DNA of 64,000 nucleotides from Puccinia triticina (taxonomy: Eukaryota; Basidiomycota; Pucciniomycetes; Pucciniales; Pucciniaceae): positions 6,076,001 through 6,140,000 of the forward strand of contig NC_070565.1 of the NCBI RefSeq assembly GCF_026914185.1, read 5' to 3'. Under the pieces are notes generated by a model. It was not told where the DNA came from. It saw only the letters and a list, made by a program, of their open reading frames with translations, and did no database searches. The number at the start of each line of letters is the position of its first letter. The first letter of the stretch is position 1. Below are positions 30,127-40,200 of the stretch, one piece after another. The position numbers and the translations under genes are program-made.

Positions 30127-31996
30127 TCATTCCTGAGCACCTCCATTTTTTGACAAGTCAGCCCGGCCTTTTCCGCCTTTATCCGCTGGTCCGCCTCCGC
30201 CTATCGCCGCCATCCCTTCCACTAGTTGGCGGATCTGATCCTCCATTGCCCCAATCCTGTTGTTTCCATGGCCTTTTCCCTTCTTGGTTGGACAGTCGCG
30301 GGATATGTGGCCCTGCACTCCGCATTGGAAACAGAGTCCTTCCCGCATCATCCAGGCCTTCTTGAAGTTGGAGAGTTGTCCGTTTAACGCCAATAGGTCC
30401 ATGGTGTTGGGGTCAATCTTCTGCTTGGTTGGCGCTGTTCCAGTCTCTGCTCCGCTCATCGCTATGTCAAGCTCTAGTGCCAAGCTAGCAACCTCATTAA
30501 CAGTTGTGAATGCGGTGCGGGAAACAATGAGCCACATCTGGATGTCCCGCTTCAGGCCTTAGCGGTACTGGCTGATCAGGGTGGGGATTTCCCATCCCGC
30601 TGCAGAAGTGTGCTGGAAAAAGGAGTGGGTGTAGTCCACCATGGACCCGGTCTGCTTCAGCGCTTGGAGGGCTTGTTCCGCCTTTGTCTTCTTTTCTGGT
30701 TTGAAAAACATGGCCTGGAAGGACGCCGTGAAATCCACATAGGTCAGGGTGGGCGGGTCCGCTGCTGCCTGGTTGAGGAACGGGGTGGCCCATATACCTG
30801 CGGTTCCGGTCATGTACAAGGACACAAATAGGATTTTTGTGGAGTTGGTTGGTATGGACTCCTGTCAGGTCTGAGCTGAGGCAGTCTGTTGAGGGGAAGG
30901 TGCTGAGTGCTGCCCTCGTCGGTGGTCCTGCGAAAGTATTTGGGTATGGGTCAAAAGATGTGATAGCAGTGGCGAGGGTATTTGTTGAGAGGGAACGAGG
31001 GAGTTGGAATACCCTTGGCGGTTTTGGTTGGGTAGAAAAGCTTGGAAAGAGGAAAGAAAACGCTAAAAGAAGCCGGCGCGGTCTTCGGAGTATCAGGGGG
31101 TGATTAGATGAAGGGAGGAACTCAGAAGACTCGGGTACTCAAACTCAAAAGAAGATGCGGAAATGGATCGACACCATCCGGGATCAATAAACTCAGAAAA
31201 CGTGATGATATCTTGTTCCTTATGGGGGGGAGACCAGAATACCATGCAGATCCCTCCTCCAAGTTCGGCTGAACTTGGAGTCAGGGCCGCGACATGCCGC
31301 GCGACGAGCCCTCGTGCCCGCCGCGCCCCTACAACTAAGATGAGCAGAGGAAGAAAGAGAACAACCAAAGAGACGAAAACCGAAAAAAAAGGTTGAGGAA
31401 ACAAACAAAACCAAAACAAAACCACCACCAACTCAACCATCCAACGTGCGCAAGGAAGAAACATAAAAAGAAAAACATATGTAACAAAATAATAAAAGAA
31501 AGAGAAATCAAAGACAAAACAAACCAACACAAAAAAAGGGAAAGGAGAAAAGAAAAGAAAGGAAGGAAAAGAGGGAGAGAGAAATTAGAACAGGAGCCTG
31601 GAAAGATCTTGAGGATGTTGCTCGCGCCGCCCGCCGGGTATTGAAGGTCTTGATGATCTTGAGGCCTTGTTCCTAGTGTCTTGACCCTGAGTACGCGCCA
31701 GAACCCCACATCGGGAACAAGGCCTTGTTCAAGGTCATATAAATGCCAACCTGCCTGGCAAACATCTCCGCCGCCGTTCTGCGTTTGCCATTGAACTTGT
31801 TGGGTTGGGCAGCCTTGGGGGCCTTGATTGTGGCTACCTCTTCTCCAGTGGTTGGTAGGGAGGGGGCTGGGTTCTGCTTGCGGAGTGCGTCCTCCAAATT
31901 GGCCTTGGCCTGATGGTGTTTTTTCTCTTCTTTGTTGGTCTTCTTGGTGATGTCGGCCAGTTTTTGTTGGAGCTTGGTGGCTTTGGAGGCATCCAT
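30127..31996 (-). pseudogene. gag: G6 gag, split by solo LTR G5
   Basis: The start ATG is at 31994-31996 (MDASKATKLQQKLADITKK, a coiled-coil N-terminus). The frame runs to NKALFP at 31715, is interrupted by G5, and resumes at 30852 with TNSTKILFVSLYMTG; removing G5 and one target copy restores it. A TAA follows SQYR near 30560. The knuckle is CFQCGVQGHISRDC and the C-terminus is Gly/Lys-rich. Confidence 0.8.
30853..31710 (-). repeat. G5: solo LTR of the G4 family
   Basis: 858 bp, the reverse complement of the G4 LTR (same CCAAGTTC/GAACTTGG hairpin, same GACAGGAGTCCATA end). Flanked by TTGG (30849-30852) and TCGG (31711-31714), a 4 bp duplication with one CpG transition. No internal sequence remains, as after LTR-LTR recombination. 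Confidence 0.85.
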
Positions 31997-32113
31997 TGTA
32001 TAGCTGTGTGATGTCAGAGCAGGATATTCAAGGTTTCTAAGAGTGGAGTGCGAGATATTCAAGGTTTGGGAGTTGAGATGTTCAAGGTTTTGGAGGTGGA
32101 GCAATCTGGTTCT

Positions 32114-32368
32114 TGTTGGTCTGTTGGGTTCTTAGTCTTTGTCTCCGTGAAGTAGATCCTGCAATATGTTATGGTCTGTTCTATGGAGAGGAAGATGGAG
32201 TCTGGGGTCTGGGGTTCTGGGGGTTCTGGATCCAAGATGGCAGATTGCAGGATGAGGAAGAGGCTTGGATCTCCAGCCTCTTGAGCCTTGAGTATGGTCC
32301 GTGACATGTACATGTAGTCTATGCACATGTGAGTCTGCGCTGCGGATCCCGCGCTACGGCTCATAACA
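32114..32368 (-). repeat. Putative G6 5' LTR
   Basis: 255 bp; minus-strand ends TGTTATGAGCCGTAGCGC and CAGACCAACA. It lies 118 bases upstream of the gag ATG. A GATATTCAAGGTTT motif is repeated three times between it and gag (32020-32095). Confidence 0.5.
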
Positions 32369-33435
32369 GATCATAATGACTGATGATGATGACTTGGGAT
32401 ATTGTATCTGTCACTGTTTATAGCTCAACTTGTCTCTTTTCTTCAAACTTATATTGATAGGCCTCCCCTGTTGTATATACACAAATGCTCTAGGAACAGA
32501 TAGTTTGAAATTGCCAAGATATTGAATGATTTATTTCCTTTCTCATTCAATGGCCCAAAACACTTGGTTCACCCCTGACCCAACCCAACCTGCTTCATCC
32601 TTGAATGGGTAAGGGTTTGGGCAGCCTGTTTGACATTTTGACCCAATCCAACACTTACCTTGGGTTGGGTTTGGGCACTGTTTTCCAACCCAAACCCGAC
32701 CCATTTACATCCTGAATCACAAGTCCCTCACTTCAGGGCCCCTGGGCTGGCGCAAAGTACAACCTCTGAAGGAGGGACTTGCAGGTAATCACAAGATTTT
32801 GGTGTGAGGGCTTTCACCCTTTTGATGGGAGTTTTTTCCTGCCCCCCTTTCTGGTGTCTTCCCCCTACAATTACTTCAGGAATGTGGTACCAGATTAAAG
32901 GCATGAGTTTTCTCTTCCTTTTGGTGCCAATCAAATCTTTTTTCCTCCTCACACTGCTATCCCTTTCCCATTTCAAATTTTCTTTTTTTTTGAGTTTTTG
33001 GCCAGAACTGTGTATGTAAATTCCCCAAAATTCCATGTGGATTCAATTAAGATACAGAATTCTATCCTCCAACCACCTCTACTTCTGGGGGATGGATAGA
33101 CTTTTCCTTTGGTGTACTTTTCACCATTTCCAGATTACATGGGAGCTGAGATGCTCAGCTATCCTCTGCACTTCAGCTTGCTGACCCACAATGAGTGTGT
33201 GTTGTGCAAGGTCAATTTGATTAAGAAAGTTGGCAAAAAGCCACAATTTTCCTGATCAAGCTCTCATGCAGAAGAATGCCAATAACTCATAAGCCTCCCA
33301 TTGGGAATGGGAGATTCTTTGCATTGGGGTGCTCTGCACCCCCAGTCCTGGGAGGCTTAGTTAGTCAGGGTCAACCTAACATGAGAATCTCCACCATTTC
33401 ACCATACCAAATTATGTACTTGGCATTTTGCGCAT
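32369..33435. other. Gene-free stretch with repeat fragments
   Basis: A block of GGGTTGGGT and ACCCAACCC words at 32575-32705, a fragment CAACCTCTGAAGGAGGGACT at 32760-32780 that matches the right TIR of the element at 57337-57923, and a stem-loop at about 33290-33362 (TAAGCCTCCCA facing TGGGAGGCTTA, with an inner GGGGTGC/GCACCCC). No ORF has a recognisable signature. Confidence 0.5.
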
Positions 33436-33971
33436 GGGCCAAGTGTGCCTCAGCGCTTGCACTGTTGGATTAGAAATGTGGGCATGCCTCAGCGCTTGTA
33501 CTGTCAGATTAAATTTAGGATTACGTGTAATCCAGCAGTACAAGCACTGAGGCTGCTGGAATGCGCGTGTGCCAAGTGTGCCTCAGCGCAACGTTGTAAC
33601 AGCTGTGGTGCGTTTAGCGCAGCGGTTTTTTGTGCCGCTGCGCTAACCGCTTTTAGTTTTTCCTGGAAAAAAAATGATGTTTTTAGCGCGCTAAAAAAGC
33701 GGTCACATAGTGCTAGACCGCTGCGCTTCAGTGGTGGTCCAGCGGTTTGGAAAAGAAGAAAAAATGGTTTAAATGATTTTAAAAGAGGTTTAACATACAG
33801 TAAAATTTTGCTATCCGCTAAATTAGCAGATAGAATAGCAGATTTCTGCTTACGCTGCGCTATTGCTAATTGCCCTGGGTGGGTAGTGGTCAACTGTGGC
33901 ACATAGCGAGTAGTTCAGCCTTTTTTTTTTCAACAGCTTCCACTAAATTCATCTAGCACCTAGCAGTATGA
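33436..33971. repeat. Foldback repeat, left part, split by G4
   Basis: A palindrome CTCAGCGCTTGTACTGTCAG facing CAGCAGTACAAGCACTGAG (about 33490-33555), preceded by a half unit and followed by GCGCAGCGG/CCGCTGCGC inverted repeats. The right part resumes at 42559 after G4. The ORFs at 33445-33906 are translations of the repeat. Confidence 0.65.
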
Positions 33972-33975
33972 CCGC

Positions 33976-34832
33976 TGTGGTGTTCTGGCGCGTACACAGG
34001 ATCAAGACACCCGGATAAAGGCCTCAAGATCATCAAGACCCTCAAGACCCTCAATTCTTCTGTTATCATTTCTTCCCCCCCCCTTCCCTCTCTTTCCTTT
34101 CTTTCCCTTTGCCCTTTCTCCCTTTTTTTCCTTCTCTTTGGTTGGTTTGATTTGTTTTGATTCTTCCATTGATTGTTTTCTTTTCTTGGTTCTTTTTTTT
34201 TATTGTTTCTTCTTTGCGCGCGTTGGAGAGGATGAGTTGGAGGAGGGTTGGTTCTTTGTTTCTTTTCAGATTTTGCTTTGTTTGTTTGTCTTTTTGGCTT
34301 TGGTGTGGAGGTTGTTTTCTCTTTGGTTGTTCTTTTCCTCTTTCTCTGCTCATCTTAGTTGTATGGGCGCGGCGGGCACGAGGGCTCGTCGCGCGGCATG
34401 TCGCGGCCTGAATCCAAGTTCAGCCGAACTTGGAGGAAGGATCGGCATGGTATTCTGGCCTCCCCCATAAGGAACAAGATATCATCACGTTTTCTGAGCT
34501 TATTGATCCGGATCGTGTCGATCCAGCCCCGCATCTACCTCTGAGTTTGAGTACCCGAGCTTCCTGAGTTTATTCCTTTTTGATCACTACCCGAGATTCC
34601 GACGACCGCACCGGCTTTCTTCCGAGTCCCTTCTGTTCTGAGCTTTTTCCATCCTACCAAACCGCCAAGGGTATTCCAACCCCCTCGTTCCCTCTCAACA
34701 AATCCCCCCCCCAACCGCTATCACCTTGTTTGATTTTTCCCCAATACTTTTCGCAGGACCACCGACGAGGGCAGCACTCAAGCACCATCCCCTCAACCAA
34801 CTGCCACGGCTCAGACCCGACAGGAGTCCATA
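33976..34832 (+). repeat. G4 5' LTR
   Basis: 857 bp from TGTGGTGTTCTGG to GAGTCCATA. The end is TA, not CA, in all three copies of this LTR in the window. Contains a CCAAGTTC-AGCC-GAACTTGG hairpin near 34412-34431. Confidence 0.93.
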
Positions 34833-34834
34833 TT

Positions 34835-34882
34835 TGGTCCCCCGAGCCGGGATCGAACCAGCGACCTCAAGATTTACAGTCT
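34835..34882 (+). other. G4 primer-binding site with 48-base complement of tRNA-Tyr
   Basis: It starts TGGTCCCCGAGCCGGG two bases after the LTR and continues as the complement of the T arm (ATCGAACC), variable loop and anticodon arm (AAGATTTACAGTCTC) of a tRNA-Tyr(GTA). A usual site has 8-18 bases. The 5' half of a tRNA is absent, so this is not a tRNA gene. Confidence 0.7.
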
Positions 34883-35065
34883 CGCCTCAGGATTTCGAGA
34901 CGGACGGGTGGTCTGAGGCTGGAATCTTCCTTCTTTCTTTGCTTTATTTTTTGTTGTCGATTTTCGCCTTATCCAAAGACGTTTCAGGATCCTCGTTTCA
35001 GGATCAAGAAGAAGCTTTTTGTTTTAGGTTTTTAGGCGTCTGCCGCGGGCATAGGAGGGGTAAAA

Positions 35066-35169
35066 GTAAGTCCAATCCATTGTGCACCTCCGGGCATCTC
35101 TACACGCCGTCGAAAGCATTACCTGCCACGCTGTGAGCCGCACCCTATCTGCCGTTTTCGCTTTTTCAG
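35066..35169 (+). other. G4 intron-like repeat, copy 1 (leader)
   Basis: GTAAGTCC...TTTTTCAG, 104 bp, in the untranslated leader before the gag ATG. Shares GCACCTCC, CGTCGAAA, TTACxTGCCAC and TGTGAGCC blocks with four other copies in G4. Confidence 0.6.
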
Positions 35170-35191
35170 TCTGAAGATCCACCGAAGCATC

Positions 35192-37185
35192 ATGGCCGAA
35201 CCCAACGTCGTCGAATCCGTCAAGATCAAGCCACCGCACGGCAAGAGTCTGAGGTTTGACGGAACAAACGTCGAGAGGTTTCTGAGCCAGTATCAGGTGG
35301 CGGCGCGTTTGGACAAGGCCTCGGGAAGAGACATGGCCGAACAGCTCTTCTTCTTTGTGGACGACAGTTTGCTGGATGTACTAGAGACTCTGGACGGTTA
35401 CGATCCTCCGGACTGGCCTAAGTTGAAGGCTTCGATGTTGTCGTACTGGGAGGATATTGATGCGGCTAAGTTCACGACTGGGAACATTACCTGAAGGAGG
35501 AATGGCTTGGGCGTGGGGGAGTCGCATCGTTCGCGGACTATCAAGCTTTCCGCAAAGAATGGGAGCCTATTCAGGCCTACCTACTCGCCAAAGCTCATAT
35601 TGAATCGGTTGAAGAAATTCGTAATGATTATTATCAGTCTTTCGCCGACACTGTCCAGGAAAGGATTCGAGATCAGCTTTTCAAAGATAACACGATGATA
35701 ACGACCGTGGACCGACGTTTCAAACTGCCTAAGTTCGAGGTGCTCAAATCTGCAATCAACGATGTAATGAGGCGTCAGACGGCCTTGATTTTTGAAGATC
35801 CGAAGTCGAGTAAACCGGTGGCCACTTCGTCCCTGAAGCAGTCAAACGAAGTGATGAAGAAGATGGGCGCCGATAAACGGGGAAAAGACGTTCCGCAACC
35901 GGTTAATCCGTCGCCGAATATGGAGGATCTGACGAGGATGTTCGAAGCTTTTGAGCAGAGGTTAGAGCTGAAATTCGCCGCTGGTCGGGCCCCGCAAGTT
36001 TTCAGCGCGAGGCCGCCCATGGTTTGTCATTATTGCCATCGTGAGGGCCACGGGACGGCGCGTTGTTTCGAACTCCAGAAGGACAAGGACGACAAATTGG
36101 TTGAACAAAGAGGCACAAATTTCTTTTTGCCGAACGGGGCTCTCATTCCGTGGGACCCGACCAGGCCAATAAGGCACGTGGTGGCGTCGTATCAGCCCCC
36201 AAGGACTACTGTGAATCAGGCATCCGAGGGACTTGACTCGGGTTTCAAGGCGGGGTGCGGAGCGTTACAACCATGGTGTCCCCCATCGGTTTCTTCTCAG
36301 TCTTTCACTGGGATGTACGAGTCGGGTCCGGCGGGAAGGAAGAGACACGAAGATCCAAAACTTTTCAAGGCTCCAGCGGTTCCGGCGAGTAGTGCACGGC
36401 GTCCGCTGCGCAGAGCGTCGACGCCGCCAATTCCTGAGGAGAAGAGCGAAATGGACGAGGACCCTGCCCTTTTCGAAAGGGGCACAGTTGAAGGAGATCC
36501 GCCGGTTTCGCCGGTGGACGTTCCCCTGGCAACCACCCCACCTACGAGAGCTACTGGTCCGAAGGTACGGTTCGAGAGGGAAGTTTCACGCGAGAATCCG
36601 AATGCGGTGGACGTCGTTTTGAAAAAGATCTCGGTACTGAAGATCCCGGATATCACCGTTTCTGATCTCATGGCCATGGCGCCATCTATAGCGGAGGGAA
36701 TGAAGAAATGGGTGTCGAAGCGTCGAGTAGAGGTGGGGAGCGAGGAGCTGAAGGTCAATTCAGGAACTCTGGCAGAAGTCTCAGATCGGGATCTCGGAGC
36801 CGACCCAAATCTTTACTCATGCCCGCTGGGGCATCTTCCTTGTCTCATTGGTGATGACGAAACTTCGGCCTTTCCCCTCATAGACTCGGGGTCTCAGTTG
36901 AATCTCATTTCGGATGTCATGGCTAACCAGTTCAACTTAAGCCCTTGGGTGAACTTCGCGTCCGCTGTCTATGGGATCAACAATCAAGCGTGCGAGCTGA
37001 TGGGAGTGGCGGAGGACGTTCAGATCAGGATCGGCAAGAACTTGGTGAAGACCTGTCACTTCTGGATCACAAAAATGGAAGGTCCGTTGATCCTCGGGCG
37101 CCCTTTTCTGATGGATGTGGGGGCGACTTTGGCTTTCTCTTCGCAAACCGGCGAAAAGCTCGTTATCCCAGACGCAACTGGATGA
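35192..37185 (+). pseudogene. gag: G4 gag with retropepsin, one frameshift
   Basis: ATG at 35192 (MAEPNVVESVKIKPPHGKSL). The frame ends at 35494, but the homologous protein continues in another frame from about 35475 (WEHYLKEEWLGRGGVASF) to 37185, so a single-base indel lies near 35470-35480. The knuckle is CHYCHREGHGTARC; the protease has LIDSGSQLNLISD and LILGRPFLMD. If the frameshift is real, Gag is not made from this copy. Confidence 0.8.
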
Positions 37186-37223
37186 AACATCGAGGTATCC
37201 CTGTGCTCAGCTAGTACGGGGCG

Positions 37224-40200
37224 ATGGGAGCGCGACTTTCCCGGTCACGGTCGCAAGGCAGTGTTGACACATATGGCACGCCTGGCCGGCGATTTGTCGG
37301 AAGATCGTCCTTTTTTATGAGGACAGTTGGTTCAAATTGCGGAGGGCTTAATCTAGATCTTCGCAGCCTCGCCGTCGAATCAACTCAGTTTGTAGAAGAT
37401 CAACGGCCCATATTTCCTTCTCTTTTATCCTCCTATCGACAAAACATCAAACCCAAAAAACATCTCAAGATAATTCGAAACATCAAAAACAATATAGAGG
37501 CTCGATTTCATTTCAATTCTCGGCTTCCAGTGTACAACAGAGGAGGTTCGGCGGCTAAAGGAGGGACAAAAGTAAGTCCCATCCATTTATATGCACCTCC
37601 AGGGTTCTCTACAAGCATCGAAAACATTACATGCCACGCTGTGAGCCGCCCCTCTTCGCCCTGTTCTTCCTTCAGTGCCATCGACCATGCAATTCCGGAT
37701 CATTGTCTCCAAGAAGAGAATAAACTATCCTCGTTTCATTTCAAGGAGGTCTCAGCCCCATCATGGGAACCCTCCGCTAGTTCTCGATTCTCACCTCAAG
37801 GAAAGCATCAAGATTCAACCTGCGAACATCTCCGCGAAGAGAATAAACTACTCCTCCTCCGCAAAGAGGGAAAACTATTTACGTCTTATGACGGCCTCCG
37901 CGACGAGGGTAAACTATTTTCGCCTCGCAGCAACCTCCGCGAAGAGGATAAACTAATTTCCCTGGAAGCAGAAGTCCGGACATGTGAACAGGATTCTGAG
38001 GTACTACGGAGGATTGGGAGTAACAAAGTAAGTTCCTCCCAATATGCACCTCCGAGGCGTGATGCCTATCATTTGTCGAAAACCCTGCCACGTGCCACTC
38101 TGGTGAGCCACACCCCGGATCCTGGCGTTTCTCTTTTAGGGTCGGGTGCAACAAAAGGCGCGGCGTGCAGTGTGGTGCTCCGCAACGAGCTTAAACTATG
38201 CTCTTTTCAAATGGAATGTGAAGAGGGAATTGTCACGTTTGGACCGTCGTGGAGGGCATATGGGGTGAAAGTAAGTTCCCACCAATATGCACCTCCGCGG
38301 CGTGATGCTCCCAATTTGTCGAAAACTCTATCTCGGGCCACACTCGTGAGCGACTTGCAACCCCTTCGATTTTCCTTTGCAGACAAGGCAGCGTTCGAGG
38401 ATCGAGCGGAGCACCGGACGAGTCTCTTGTTGGAAGCCGGACTTGGATCGCGGGCGCAAACAAGTCTTCTGGAGTCGTGGAAAGCGGGCGAGTACTTGGC
38501 TTTTGCAGCCAAGTATAAGCCTGTTGCTAAGAAGATCAAGCCCGTGAATCTTGCGATGCCGCAAGGTTTAAATCCTCCTCTCCAGCGACCTACTCTCACC
38601 CGCGATCCATATCAAGGACTGTTGAGGGCACTGGTTGGCCCGTTTAGGCCAAAGGGGCACGTGACGGAAGAAAGATTGTCGGTGGTCAATTTCGGACCGG
38701 AGGACTGGCTGTATCCCAATGAGTTGAGTCTGATCAAGAATGTCCTGGCTGAGCGCAATTTGTCGATAGCTTTCAACGAGGAAGAAAGAGGTCTCTTGAA
38801 GGAAACTTACGGACTCCCGTACATTATCCCCGTGGTCGAACACGAGCCGTGGCAGAAAAAGAAGATTCCGATTCCGGCCGCCAAGCTTGAGGAGTACACG
38901 CGCCTCATCCGGGAGCGGGTCCGCACGGGTTTATACGAGCAATCCACGTCTTCGTATTCGAGCCCAGTATTTTGCGTGCTTAAAGGGAACGGGAAACTTC
39001 ACATAGTTCACGATCTACAACCGCTCAATAAAGTTACAGTTCGGGATGCGGGAGTGCCTCCCGCCACGGAGGAATTCGTTGAGTCTTTCTCCGGGCGGGC
39101 TTGTTATGGGCTTGGCGACATTATGGGCGGCTACGACGAGCGCGCTTTGGATCCGATCTCGCGGCCACTTACCACCTTTGACACGCCTTTGGGGCGGTTT
39201 CAACTCACTCGATTGCCGCAAGGGGCCACCAACTCTGTCGCCGTTTACCAGGCGCAGATGATGTGGATTCTCCAGGCCGAGATTCCTGAGCATGCGGGAA
39301 TTTTCATTGACGATGGAGGCATCAAGGGCCCAAAGTCCGATTACAACAATGAGCGGCTTCCTTGGCATACCGGAATTCGGCGGTTCATCTGGGAATACGC
39401 CGAAACTTTGGAGCGTATTCTTTTTCGGATTGAAGAGTCGGGATTGACGGTCTCAGCTTCAAAGCTTGCGGCCTGTGTTCCGGCACTTGAGATAGTGGGC
39501 CATGTTGTTTGCAAGGAGGGGCGCAAGATGGCCGCCAGTAAAGTCAACAAGATCGTTTCTTGGCCTACACCGAGCAATGCAACTGAAGTGCGAGGGTTCC
39601 TAGGGGTTGTTGTTTACGTCCGGATTTTTATCCCATCACTTTCCCAGATCTGTCTGCCCCTCTGTCGATTAACCCGCAAGGATTCTGAATGGAGCTGGAC
39701 CGAGGACTGTGAACGGGCCTTTCAAGAACTCAAGATCTTGGTCGGAAAGGACATAGTCCTGGCTAAGATAGACTATGGACCGGACGCCGGGAAGCTTAAG
39801 CTGGCAGTGGACTCTAGTTTCCACGCCTCTGGTGCCGTGCTCACTCAGGAAGACTCAAACGGCTTGGATCGCCCGGCTCTCTATGAGTCTCTGCTCTTTT
39901 CGGACGTGGAGTCAAGATACTCGCAGGCCAAGCTCGAGTTATGTGGTGTCGCGCAAATTCTGAAGAAACTACAGACGGTCCTGTGGGGCCAGCATTTCGA
40001 GCTACAAGTGGATGCCCAGTCCCTGATCCAGATGATCAATGCCCCGAGTCTGCCGAATGCGCCGATGACGCGGTGGGTTTTGTTCATACAGTTGTTCTCG
40101 TTTGACATCGTCCATCGCCCCGGTAAATCCTTCACCATGCCCGACGGTCTATCTCGCCGCCCGCAAGACGACGAGGAGTCTGACCCTCCTTCCGATTTTG

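Larger units (their letters stand above)
29311..32368 (-). mobile_element. G6: decayed Gypsy-type fragment (LTR, gag, protease)
   Basis: Minus-strand remnant with a putative 5' LTR (32114-32368), gag and protease, truncated on the left by C1. Solo LTR G5 sits inside gag. G6 is a different lineage from G1-G4: its Gag has the KAEQALQALKQTGS type of capsid segment and a compact knuckle CFQCGVQGHISRDC. Left of 29623 only stop-rich sequence remains. Confidence 0.7.

Noticed and set aside
32575..32705. Telomere-like repeat (GGGTTGGGTTTGGG words)
   Set aside because: Irregular, both orientations mixed, and not the TTAGGG array expected for basidiomycetes.
34835..34882. A tRNA-Tyr gene on the minus strand
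   Set aside because: Only the 3' part is present; no D arm or 5' acceptor strand pairs with CTCGGGG, and its place two bases after an LTR marks it as a primer site.
35507..35698. Independent small gene in G4
   Set aside because: It is an alternative frame over the frameshifted gag; the homologous Gag frame runs through it.
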